Assembly (NCBI GenBank): GCA_902793605.1
Contig: CADBEB010000020.1
Location: forward strand, 1 to 52,563
Source of the DNA: an uncultured Eubacteriales bacterium
GTDB taxonomy: Bacteria; Bacillota; Clostridia; Christensenellales; Aristaeellaceae
Length of the DNA: 52,563 bases
Direction of reading: 5' to 3'
The notes under the pieces are model-generated. The model saw nothing but the letters and a program-made list of their open reading frames with translations. It was not told the DNA's origin and searched no databases. Numbering within the stretch: position 1 is the stretch's first letter; each line of letters opens with the position of its first letter. A program made the position numbers and the translations under genes. Below, piece after piece: positions 1 through 7,627 of this stretch.

Positions 1-2
1 AG

Positions 3-71
3 GACAGCACCATGCAGAGCTACCTTGAAAGCAATTACCCGAAGGTAAGCATTGTACAACCGAAAAAATAG
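3..71 (+). CDS. C-terminal end of an upstream gene (partial)
   Basis: An open frame enters the window from the left and stops with TAG at 69-71. It encodes about 22 residues, ending in VSIVQPKK. The stop lies 20 bases before the next start codon and immediately before that gene's AGGAG site, which suits an operon partner. Too little is present to name a family, and it could be a chance open frame. Confidence 0.4.
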   Translation, partial: DSTMQSYLESNYPKVSIVQPKK

Positions 72-91
72 CAACAGGAGATGGGTATCCC

Positions 92-1597
92 ATGCTGAAG
101 ACAGCTTCTCTCTTTTCGGACGGCGCCGTCCTGTGCAGAAGGAAGGAGATCCGGATCTTTGGAGAGGCGGACAACGGAAAAACCGTGACCGTTTCCCTGT
201 ATGATCAACACAACAACCTGCTGGCAGAAGGAAAGGCCCGGGCACGGGAAGGAAGCTTCCTGGCCTTCCTGAGCCCCCAGGAGGCACAGACCGGCTGCCG
301 GCTGATGACGGAAGCCGGAAACGAGCAGGTCGAAGCAAAGGACATCGCCATCGGCGAAGTGTTCCTGGCCGGCGGGCAGAGCAATATGGAACTGGAACTG
401 CGCAACGCGGATGAAGGTCCGGGGATCATCCGGACGCACGACGATCCGCTGCTGCGGTTCTTCAACGTACCCCGGATGGCCGTGAAAGGGCCGGAGCAGC
501 GGAAGGCTGTGGATGAAGCGCGCTGGCACGCGACCGTGCCCGGGAAAGGCGCTGAAGACAGCGCTGTCGGGTACTTCTTCGCCGCGGCGCTGCGTCAAAG
601 GCTGACGGGGATCCCCGTGGGCATTATCGGATGCAACTGGGGCGGAACCTCCGTGACCTGCTGGATCGGGGAGGACGCGCTGAAGACCGAGACGGAGGGG
701 CAGCGCTACCTGGATGAATACGCCGGACGTACCACCGGCAAGGATATGGAAACCTATCTGAAAGAGGAAAAGGCTTTCCTGGACGTTTTCATTCCCTGGT
801 GCAACGAGGTGGACGCATACAAGGTGAAACATCCCGGCGCGCTGTGGCAGGAGATCGAGGAAGCCTGCGGCCCCTCTCCATGGAACCCGCCGGCAGGCCC
901 CGGATCCCCCTACCGGCCCTGCGGCCTGGCTGAAGCCATGCTGGCGGAACTGACGCCTGCCGCGCTGACCGGCGTCCTGTATTACCAGGGCGAGGAGGAC
1001 GCCTGCCGGACGGATCACTACGATACCCTGATGATTCTCCTGATCCGGCACTGGCGCGAACGGTTCCGCTCTCCGGAACTGCCGTTCCTTTTTGTCCAGC
1101 TGCCGATGTGGATTGACTGCAACGCTGAGGATTCCTTCCGCTGGCCGCTGACCCGGCTGGCCCAGACGGCGGCACGGGATACCATGCGGAATACCGGCAT
1201 GGTCTGCCTGCTGGACCAGGGCGAATTCGGCAATATCCATCCCACAGCGAAACGGCCGGTGGGCGAGCGGCTGGCAGAGCTGGCAGGAAGCATGCTGTAC
1301 GGCGGGGGAGAAGTTTCGCCCAGAGCACTGGATAAATATACAGAGGGGAATCAGATCATCATCCGGCTCTCCGCACCTGTCATTGTCCGGGACGGAGGAA
1401 CACCGGCCCTGCTGGAGATCGCCGGGGAGGACAACCGCTATATGCCGGCACAGGCGGAGATCCGGGAGAACCGGCTGATCCTCACCTCAGAAGGGATTGA
1501 TAACCCGGTTCAGGCGAGATACGCCTGGACGGATTATTCCGACAAGGTAAATCTGTTCGGTGAGAACGGATTGCCGCTGGAGCCATTTGAGCTTTGA
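92..1597 (+). CDS. Sialate O-acetylesterase family (SASA) carbohydrate esterase
   Basis: This 501-residue protein carries the SGNH-type nucleophile block GQSNMELEL, with Ser97 as the likely nucleophile, and a C-terminal NIHPTAK block with the catalytic His. The family removes acetyl groups from sialic acid or, in fibre degraders, from xylan and related glycans. Residues 1-85 form a beta-rich N-terminal part, followed by the split esterase core usual for the family. No signal peptide is visible, so it probably acts in the cytoplasm on imported acetylated sugars. AGGAG at 76-80 supports the start. The next gene is convergent, and two xylan/glucan hydrolases follow, which favours a plant-polysaccharide role over sialic acid (inference). 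Confidence 0.85.
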   Translation: MLKTASLFSDGAVLCRRKEIRIFGEADNGKTVTVSLYDQHNNLLAEGKARAREGSFLAFLSPQEAQTGCRLMTEAGNEQVEAKDIAIGEVFLAGGQSNMELELRNADEGPGIIRTHDDPLLRFFNVPRMAVKGPEQRKAVDEARWHATVPGKGAEDSAVGYFFAAALRQRLTGIPVGIIGCNWGGTSVTCWIGEDALKTETEGQRYLDEYAGRTTGKDMETYLKEEKAFLDVFIPWCNEVDAYKVKHPGALWQEIEEACGPSPWNPPAGPGSPYRPCGLAEAMLAELTPAALTGVLYYQGEEDACRTDHYDTLMILLIRHWRERFRSPELPFLFVQLPMWIDCNAEDSFRWPLTRLAQTAARDTMRNTGMVCLLDQGEFGNIHPTAKRPVGERLAELAGSMLYGGGEVSPRALDKYTEGNQIIIRLSAPVIVRDGGTPALLEIAGEDNRYMPAQAEIRENRLILTSEGIDNPVQARYAWTDYSDKVNLFGENGLPLEPFEL

Positions 1598-1625
1598 ACA
1601 GCGGATGACAAGCTCCCAATATGCA

Positions 1626-1657
1626 CAGCCCCCTGTACCGGCCGGTACAGGGGGCTG
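1626..1657. terminator. Perfect 32-bp palindrome between convergent genes, likely bidirectional terminator
   Basis: The arms are 16 bases each and perfectly complementary around TGTACCGG/CCGGTACA, so the RNA hairpin would be very stable from either strand. There is no clear T-run on either side. It sits between the stops of the esterase (1597) and the GH5 gene (1670), so shared transcription termination is the natural reading. Confidence 0.6.
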
Positions 1658-1669
1658 CGGGTTACAGGA

Positions 1670-2893
1670 TCATTCCCGGCCGATCAGGCAGTTTTCCATG
1701 ATGGCACGGACGATATCCGGATAGACCCATTCGCAGGTCCTGCGATCGATCAGACCGAAGCGTTCGCCCTGGTTGGTAAAGTTGTGGTTGTCCCACCAGA
1801 AGCATGTGATCCCCCGGGCACTGGCAGCTGCCACATACCAGGCTGTGAAGTTTACCCGGTCCTGGGTGTTTTCGGACTTGTTCAGGGCGCCGAATTCGTC
1901 CATCATGACCGGGATGCCCCTGGAAACGAAGCGGTTGTAAAGCTTGCCAAGAAACTGGGCGATCTCGTTCTTCTTACCCTGGTCGGTATCCAGGTCAAAG
2001 GTGCGGTCCTGACTGTCCAGGTTCAGGGCAAAATTATACGGCGTGTAGGCATGGGCTTCGACGATGATCCGGTTTTCCGCGCTGTCCTGCGGGAGCACAA
2101 AGGCACTGTCGACGGCAGCCCAGGGAGAGGCACAGTAGGCCGGGACAGCCAGATACCGGGTGGCGTTGCTGCCGCCGGTCGCGCGGACCGTATCCACGAA
2201 GAGCTGGTTCAGGCGATTGATACAGCCGGCGGCTTCCAGGCATTTTTTATTCTTATGGCTCCAGTTCCATTCCTCCGGGGTCCCTACCAGCCGCGGCTCG
2301 TTCATCGACTCGAGGATCAGGCGGTCGCCGCAGTCGGAAAAGGTTTCCGCCAGCTGTGTCCAGACCGCGGTCAGGAACGCCGCGGAGCGTTCAAAGTGTT
2401 CCTCGTCCGGATAGAACCATCGCTTGTCGTTATCATGATGCACATTGACGATGACATACATATCCCGGTCCAGAGCGAGACCGGCGACCTGGCGGACGCG
2501 GGCCAGCCAGTCCGCGTCGATCCGGTCGTTTCCGTCCACATGATTATGCCAGCTGACCGGAATCCGAATGGCATTGAACCCGGCATCGCTGATGGTGTCG
2601 ATCAGTTTCCGCGTGGTCTTCGCGGCGCCCCAGCCGGATTCCATGCCGGTCCCTTCGCTGTGCGCGGTGTAGCCGTCAAAGGAATCAAAGGTATTCCCCA
2701 GGTTCCAGCCGCATTTCATGTCCTTTATCAGGGCCAGGGCTTCGTTGTCCGGGATTTCATAGCTTTTCATATCGGCAATGACGGGCACGGAAATCGTTTC
2801 AGCCGGCAGGGCGTCTTCCGTCCTGCCGGCACAGGAGAACACGACGATCCCGATGACCAGGACCAGGGAAATCAGCAATTTCATGTTCCGCAT
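1670..2893 (-). CDS. Secreted GH5 glycoside hydrolase (endoglucanase type)
   Basis: The 407-residue protein has an N-terminal secretion signal (about 1-21) ending VVFSCAG, which could be a weak lipobox with Cys21. A single GH5 TIM barrel follows. Visible family blocks are CGWNLGNTFD near 61, IPVSW near 111, the acid/base Glu199 in SMNEPR and the nucleophile Glu333 in MMDEFGALNK. The length is normal for a single-domain GH5. The C-terminal FWWDNH block supplies the usual aromatic subsite. Substrate could be cellulose, mannan or xyloglucan; the sequence alone does not decide. Its neighbour at 3114 is a xylanase, so both probably serve plant cell-wall breakdown. Confidence 0.9.
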   Translation of the reverse strand: MRNMKLLISLVLVIGIVVFSCAGRTEDALPAETISVPVIADMKSYEIPDNEALALIKDMKCGWNLGNTFDSFDGYTAHSEGTGMESGWGAAKTTRKLIDTISDAGFNAIRIPVSWHNHVDGNDRIDADWLARVRQVAGLALDRDMYVIVNVHHDNDKRWFYPDEEHFERSAAFLTAVWTQLAETFSDCGDRLILESMNEPRLVGTPEEWNWSHKNKKCLEAAGCINRLNQLFVDTVRATGGSNATRYLAVPAYCASPWAAVDSAFVLPQDSAENRIIVEAHAYTPYNFALNLDSQDRTFDLDTDQGKKNEIAQFLGKLYNRFVSRGIPVMMDEFGALNKSENTQDRVNFTAWYVAAASARGITCFWWDNHNFTNQGERFGLIDRRTCEWVYPDIVRAIMENCLIGRE

Positions 2894-3020
2894 CCGTTTA
2901 TCTCCCTGCTTTTTTTCCTAATTATATATGACATTTCCTGTTTCGGCAATGTGTTTTCCTGTTTCCCGGGTTGAAAGAAGGATTGAGAGCGGATAGAATA
3001 TACCTGTCAAAACGATTCCA

Positions 3021-3059
3021 TGTCAGCCTGAAGGATTCTTCGCTGTGCTCAGAATGACA
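3021..3059 (+). repeat. Family B short repeat (TGTCA ... TCAGAATGACA)
   Basis: The core GATTCTTCGCTGTGCTCAG ends in AATGACA, and TGTCA at 3021-3025 mirrors the terminal TGACA. It lies just upstream of the xylanase gene. Related copies with the GTCGAAATGACA ending are at 42612 and 47620. Confidence 0.6.
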
Positions 3060-3113
3060 CGAGCGGCTGGGCGAGGAAGACGGTCAGGGGCAACCGACCG
3101 GAGGAAAGATGTC

Positions 3114-4673
3114 ATGAACAAAAAACTGATCAGCCTGATGCTCGTCCTGTGCCTGATTCCCATGGGGACAGCCTTCTCGGCGGGCGAAGACAAAGCGGTA
3201 TACACCTCTGACTTCAGCAAAGACGAGGACGGCTGGTACGGCCGCGGCGCCCAGTCCTTCCGGACCGCAGAGGGAACCCTGAAGACCGTCGGCCGCGAGA
3301 GCGACTGGAACTCCCCGGGCAGAGACTTTCCCCTGGTGGAGGGCGGAAAGTATCACCTGAGCGTGGAAGTAAAGCAGGACGAAATAGCCATGGCGAATTT
3401 CATGATCTCCGTCGCGCATACCAGCGATGGCGTGGAGACCTACGAGAACCTGGCCCATGGAAGTGCGAAGAAAGGCGAGTGGACGGCCATTTCCGGGACC
3501 TATACCGCAGGCGCGTTCGACCGGTATGTGCTGTATGTGGAAACGACCGGCGCCGGGACGCTGAGCTATGAGATCCGGAACTTTACGGTGACCGCGCCGG
3601 AAGGAGAACCTGAACCGAAACCCACCGAACCTCCGATGATCGTTGAAGAGGCGAAGGAGGAACTCCCGAGCCTGAAGGACATCTATGCGGACAAATTCGA
3701 CTTCGGTACGGCTGTCCCGCAGACGGCCTTCTCCAGCGCGAAGCTGCAGGTACTGATCCTCAAGCAGTTCAATATCCTGACGCCGGAGAACGAACTGAAA
3801 CCCGACAGTGTCCTGGATGTCCAGGGGAGCAAGAAGCTGGTGGAGGAGACCGGCGACGAAACACAGGTCGCCGTTCACCTTGACGCGGCAGGGCCACTGC
3901 TGGATTTCGCGCAGAAGTATCACCTCAAGGTGCACGGGCACGTGCTGGTCTGGCACAGCCAGACGCCGGGCGCCTTCTTCCACGAGGGTTACGACGCGAA
4001 GAACCCGCAGGTCAGCCGGGATGTGATGCTGGCCAGGCTTGAGAACTATATCAAAGCGGTTTTTGAGGCCACGGAAGCGCAGTATCCGGGCGTCATCGTC
4101 TCCTGGGACGTGCTGAATGAGGCGATCGACGACGGGACAAACAAGCTGCGCAACAGCAACTGGAAGAAGATCATCGGGGAAGACTATCCGAACTACGCCT
4201 TCGCTTATGCCCGGAAATACGCCCCGGAAAGCGTCAGACTGTATTACAACGATTACAATACCGCCATTCCGGGCAAGCTGGCGGGGATCGTGACCCTGCT
4301 GAAGAGCCTGATCGGGGACGGCAATATCGACGGCTACGGCTTCCAGATGCACCACAGCGTCGGTTTCCCGTCCATGAGCCAGATCAAGGCCGCGGTGGAG
4401 CGCATCGAACAGCTCGGACTGCGCCTGCGGGTCAGCGAACTGGATGTCGGCGTCAGCGGGAACACTGAAGCCGCATTCAAAAAACAGGCGGAATTCTACG
4501 CCAACCTCATGAAGCTCCTGATCAAGCACAGCGACAGCTTCGAAGCCGTCCAGGTCTGGGGCCTGAACGACCAGATGAGCTGGCGCAGCAAGGATTATCC
4601 GCTGCTCTTTGATGGCAAAGGAAACCCGAAACCGGCTTTCTGGGCGGTCGCCGATCCCGATTCCGTAACATAA
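3114..4673 (+). CDS. Secreted endo-1,4-beta-xylanase, CBM plus GH10
   Basis: The start at 3114 was chosen because GGAGGAAAG precedes it and the protein then opens with a clean signal peptide (about 1-22, cleaved near AFSAG). Upstream in-frame codons encode an Arg-rich stretch unlike a signal. Residues 25-160 form a beta-sandwich resembling CBM22/CBM4_9 xylan-binding modules. A Pro/Glu linker (162-182) leads to the GH10 barrel. Acid/base Glu336 is in WDVLNEAID and nucleophile Glu442 is in LRVSELDVG, and HGHVLVWHSQTP is the usual substrate block. The 519-residue enzyme appears complete. A strong terminator follows. Confidence 0.92.
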   Translation: MNKKLISLMLVLCLIPMGTAFSAGEDKAVYTSDFSKDEDGWYGRGAQSFRTAEGTLKTVGRESDWNSPGRDFPLVEGGKYHLSVEVKQDEIAMANFMISVAHTSDGVETYENLAHGSAKKGEWTAISGTYTAGAFDRYVLYVETTGAGTLSYEIRNFTVTAPEGEPEPKPTEPPMIVEEAKEELPSLKDIYADKFDFGTAVPQTAFSSAKLQVLILKQFNILTPENELKPDSVLDVQGSKKLVEETGDETQVAVHLDAAGPLLDFAQKYHLKVHGHVLVWHSQTPGAFFHEGYDAKNPQVSRDVMLARLENYIKAVFEATEAQYPGVIVSWDVLNEAIDDGTNKLRNSNWKKIIGEDYPNYAFAYARKYAPESVRLYYNDYNTAIPGKLAGIVTLLKSLIGDGNIDGYGFQMHHSVGFPSMSQIKAAVERIEQLGLRLRVSELDVGVSGNTEAAFKKQAEFYANLMKLLIKHSDSFEAVQVWGLNDQMSWRSKDYPLLFDGKGNPKPAFWAVADPDSVT

Positions 4674-4690
4674 TAAAGATCTATCCAGTG

Positions 4691-4730
4691 CAAATCCGGA
4701 AACACTTGCCGTGTTTCCGGATTTGTAACT
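4691..4730 (+). terminator. Terminator after xylanase gene
   Basis: A perfect 15-bp stem (4691-4705 with 4711-4725) and five-base loop TTGCC begin 18 bases after the xylanase stop. The T-run is short (TAACTT), and the TTGAAA promoter box of the next operon begins at once. Confidence 0.75.
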
Positions 4731-4758
4731 TGAAATGTAACCATAAAAGTCGTATACT
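4730..4758 (+). promoter_or_regulatory. Promoter of the pilus-like operon
   Basis: TTGAAA at 4730-4735 and TATACT at 4753-4758 are separated by exactly 17 bases, each one mismatch from the sigma-A consensus. The leader to the start codon at 4846 is about 80 bases and holds no obvious structure. Confidence 0.7.
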
Positions 4759-4845
4759 CAAATTGGTATTTTGTATGGAGTCGGTAAGTGTGCCTGAGTA
4801 ACTTTCCGAAGGCAATGGCACCAACAAAAAACATGGAGTGTACGG

Positions 4846-5769
4846 ATGGAGATCTATCATCCCAGAGATGAGGAACTGCTGCGGGAAATGCGGCGGGTGA
4901 GGCGTGCCGCGAAGCGGAGACGGCTCATCTGGGGGCTTGTGATCTGGCTTGTGCTGAGCATCGCAGCCGGCATCTTCCTGTTCAACCGGTTCTATCTGCT
5001 GGCGGTCGTGAAGGGCCCCGCGATGGGGGACACGCTGCCGGCCGGCAGCCTGGTCCTGGTCCGTCGGGCTGAAAAGGATACGGCCTATACCGCGGGGGAT
5101 GTCCTCCTGTATGAGAAGACTCTTGCTTCGCCTGTGGAGATTACGGTTCTCAGCCCGAAGGGGAAGATCCGTGACTACTGCCGGTATATCGTCTACCGGG
5201 ACCTTGGTTCCACCCGCCAGTATCTGACGCGGAAGGAAGGGAAAGTGACCTGGGCGGCCAAAGACTCCGATGCGGATACCTTTGAGAGCGACCAGGAAGG
5301 CAATCTGCAGCTGGACACCGACGGGATGCCGAACGGGGAGTACTGGCTGAAGGAAGTCTACGCTTCCTACGGCCAGACGGTCCTCCTGGACCCGATCCCG
5401 TTCAACGTCAACAACCCGATTCTGACGCAGGTCAAGCGGGTGCTGGCGGCCCCGGGCGACCGAATCGTGCTCAGTCCCTATACCGCGATGAGGATCAACA
5501 GTAAGGCCCTCAACCGTACCTTCACTTCCGGACGGCCGGATGACGTGAGCGTTGAAGCCCGCCGCGTCAACGTAACGGAAGGGGAATACTTCGTCCAGGG
5601 CGATCAGCTGAGCCTGTCGACGGACAGCCGCGAAAAGGACTTCGGCAACATCAAGCAGGAGGAAGTGATCGGCCGGGCGGAATTTGCCCTCTGGCCCATC
5701 CGCTGCTTTGGTGAACTGACCGGCCAGGTGGTAACAGCAGGAGCCACAGAACAGGAGGCCGCGGAATGA
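4846..5769 (+). CDS. Signal peptidase I-like pseudoenzyme with inserted SpaA-like domain
   Basis: This 307-residue membrane protein has a basic N-terminus, one membrane segment (about 27-47) and an S26 fold. The nucleophile block reads VKGPAMGDTL, so Ala59 (codon GCG) stands where the catalytic Ser should be. The general-base Lys197 is kept in QVKRVLAAPGD, and the DSREKDFG box is kept at 260-267. Between the two catalytic strands, about residues 95-190 form an inserted beta domain with GMPNGEYWLKE, close to the SpaA/CnaB E-box region of the pilin encoded at 11385 (GLDAGTYYLKE). It should not cleave signal peptides. S. pyogenes SipA, an inactive homologue needed for pilus assembly, is the precedent. 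Its stop overlaps the next start (ATGA). The assembly role is inference. Confidence 0.8.
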   Translation: MEIYHPRDEELLREMRRVRRAAKRRRLIWGLVIWLVLSIAAGIFLFNRFYLLAVVKGPAMGDTLPAGSLVLVRRAEKDTAYTAGDVLLYEKTLASPVEITVLSPKGKIRDYCRYIVYRDLGSTRQYLTRKEGKVTWAAKDSDADTFESDQEGNLQLDTDGMPNGEYWLKEVYASYGQTVLLDPIPFNVNNPILTQVKRVLAAPGDRIVLSPYTAMRINSKALNRTFTSGRPDDVSVEARRVNVTEGEYFVQGDQLSLSTDSREKDFGNIKQEEVIGRAEFALWPIRCFGELTGQVVTAGATEQEAAE

Positions 5770-6995
5770 GAAAGTTCTTTGCGTTCCTGTTCATCTTCCT
5801 GCTGATCGCCGCCGTTGCCGGCTACCTGCTCTATCCGACGATTTCGGATCAGATTGCACAGGCGAACGACGGAGCCGTCATGAAGGCTTACCGGGAGAAA
5901 ACGGCCCAGATGAGTTCCGAGCAGATTGAAGCGATGCTGGCAGATGCCGACGCGTACAACAAGACGCTGGAAACCATCCAGGCATCGGATCCGTTCTCCG
6001 CGGAGCTTCCGCGGACGTCCCGGGATTACCAGAACCGGCTGAATGTTCACTCAGGAGCGATCGGCGAGCTGGTGATCCCCGCGATCGGGGTTTACCTCCC
6101 GATCTACCATAACAGTGCGGAGACTCCGGCCACTGCAAAGCTGGTCCACCTGGAAACCAGTTCGTTTCCGTCAGACCAGGAAGGAACCAGTATCATCCTA
6201 GCCGGTCCGGGCCTGATGAAAGCCGAGGGTTTTCTCGGGGAAATCGGATTGACGGACGCCCGGATGCTCCAGGACCTTGACCGGCTGACGGCGGGCGACC
6301 TGATTCTCCTGAACGTGCTGGACCGGACCATGGCTTATCGGATCGGCGAAGGGCTGGAGGAAAAGGATGCCATCCTGATGCTGACCCCGGGCGGAGTCCG
6401 GGAACTGAACCTGCTGCCGGGAACGGAACAGCAGGCGGAACCGGAGCCTGAACCGGAGCCGGAAACGCAGGACACACCGGAGTGGCTGAAAAAGCTGAAC
6501 CGGAATTCGGATCCAACACAGACAGCGGAGGCTACCCCGGAACCAGAACCGGAGCCGGAGCTGACACCGGCGCAGACCGCGGAGACGGAGCAGCTGACCC
6601 TGCTGACGCCCTGGAGGGATCAGAAACTGCTGGTCGTCCGGGCCGCACGGATCCCGATTGTTCTGGCCCGGAACGAACTGAATGCCACCGACCGGGCAAC
6701 CTACCCCGAGGGGTGGAAGAACGTCCTGCTGCTGGGCAGCCCGGTGCTGCTGCTTGGTTTCCTGGTGATGTTCATCATCGAACGGATCAAGAGACGTTCC
6801 TACATGCTTCCCGACGAGGGCAGGCGATCCGCCCGGCGGGAGAAGAAAGAAAAGGCGAAACTGGACAATCTGACGACAGAAACAGTGAGGGTGAAAGAGC
6901 ATGAAGACAAGGATTCTGAGAACGCTGAGCATGATGATCGCAATGGCGCTGCTGCTGACGAGCCTTCCGGCCATGGCGGCGGAAAACCCGCATGA
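5766..6995 (+). CDS. Class C sortase-like pseudoenzyme lacking the catalytic triad
   Basis: The layout is that of class C pilin sortases: N-terminal membrane segment (5-22), the ADAYNKTL block (61-68), a DPF lid motif (75-77), the barrel from IGELVIPAIGVYLPIYH (99-115), and a C-terminal membrane segment (318-338) with a basic tail. The catalytic His is replaced (ILAGPGL, Pro148, where GHRGL is expected). The TLxTC block reads TLLTPW with no Cys. The active-site Arg is Lys287 in QKLLVV. A Pro/Glu-rich insert of about 55 residues (EPEPEP, 222-275) sits just before the strand that should carry Cys. DNA at all three sites reads cleanly, so this is not a frameshift. The function may be scaffold or chaperone (inference). 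Its last 95 bases overlap the next gene. Confidence 0.82.
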   Translation: MRKFFAFLFIFLLIAAVAGYLLYPTISDQIAQANDGAVMKAYREKTAQMSSEQIEAMLADADAYNKTLETIQASDPFSAELPRTSRDYQNRLNVHSGAIGELVIPAIGVYLPIYHNSAETPATAKLVHLETSSFPSDQEGTSIILAGPGLMKAEGFLGEIGLTDARMLQDLDRLTAGDLILLNVLDRTMAYRIGEGLEEKDAILMLTPGGVRELNLLPGTEQQAEPEPEPEPETQDTPEWLKKLNRNSDPTQTAEATPEPEPEPELTPAQTAETEQLTLLTPWRDQKLLVVRAARIPIVLARNELNATDRATYPEGWKNVLLLGSPVLLLGFLVMFIIERIKRRSYMLPDEGRRSARREKKEKAKLDNLTTETVRVKEHEDKDSENAEHDDRNGAAADEPSGHGGGKPA

Positions 6996-7590
6996 CGGCA
7001 AGATGGAGATCACGATCGGGAACAACAACAGCAAGTTTTACCAGGGAGAAATTGAACTGTCTGCTTACCTGATCGCCAGGGGCGACTATGGAGACTGGAC
7101 CCCGGTCAAGGAGTTCGCCGATATCACCATCACGTCCCGGGATGACGGTTCCGCCTGGATCAGTTCATCCATGAAGCAGATCAAACAGCGGATTAAGGAT
7201 CTGAAAATTCAACCGGTTAAGTCTGCAAAATCGCATAAGAACGGGAAAACAAATCTCAACGGGCTGGAACACGGCATCTATTATGTCGCGATGACAAAGG
7301 GAAACGGTGAAAACATCACGATCACTCCGATGCTGCTGTCCACGCCGGACAAAAGCAAGAGCGTGGAAGTGACCGCGATCGCCAAGTATGAGTATACCCC
7401 GCCGGAAGAAGATGAGGAAACGCCGCCTGATGAACCGACCATTCCCCGGGGACCGGTACCTGTTCCCCCCAAGGTCCCCATGATCATTGTTCCCACCAGA
7501 AGAGGCGAACGGCTGGTGGACATTGACGAATATAAAACCGCTTTGGGCCTGGGGAACATCCAGATCCATGTGGGGGTCTGCTACGAGTAA
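6901..7590 (+). CDS. Secreted small pilin-like protein without sorting signal
   Basis: The 229-residue protein starts inside the end of the sortase-like gene. GAGGGTG upstream and a clear signal peptide (1-27, cleaved at AMAAE) support this start. Residues 30-160 resemble the N-terminal domain of LPXTG pilins (YQGEIELSAYLIARGDYGDW) and end with a SpaA-like turn, NGLEHGIYYVAMTKG (120-134). A Pro/Glu linker follows, then a compact tail ending GLGNIQIHVGVCYE. There is no LPXTG motif and no C-terminal membrane helix, so it is not a normal sortase substrate. It may be a basal or tip component held by the pseudoenzymes (inference). Exact function unknown. Confidence 0.72.
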   Translation: MKTRILRTLSMMIAMALLLTSLPAMAAENPHDGKMEITIGNNNSKFYQGEIELSAYLIARGDYGDWTPVKEFADITITSRDDGSAWISSSMKQIKQRIKDLKIQPVKSAKSHKNGKTNLNGLEHGIYYVAMTKGNGENITITPMLLSTPDKSKSVEVTAIAKYEYTPPEEDEETPPDEPTIPRGPVPVPPKVPMIIVPTRRGERLVDIDEYKTALGLGNIQIHVGVCYE

Positions 7591-7627
7591 GCAGAAACTG
7601 TAAACAACGGATGGGGGAAGAACGGAA

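Noticed and set aside
3084..4529. Long minus-strand open frame (481 codons) opposite the xylanase
   Set aside because: The GH10 gene on the plus strand has all catalytic motifs; the antisense frame reflects GC-rich codon bias and has no ribosome site or recognisable motif.
5766..6995. Sortase as an active enzyme with a sequencing frameshift hiding Cys or His
   Set aside because: The flanking frame reads continuously through both sites, and three separate catalytic positions are changed, which one frameshift cannot explain.
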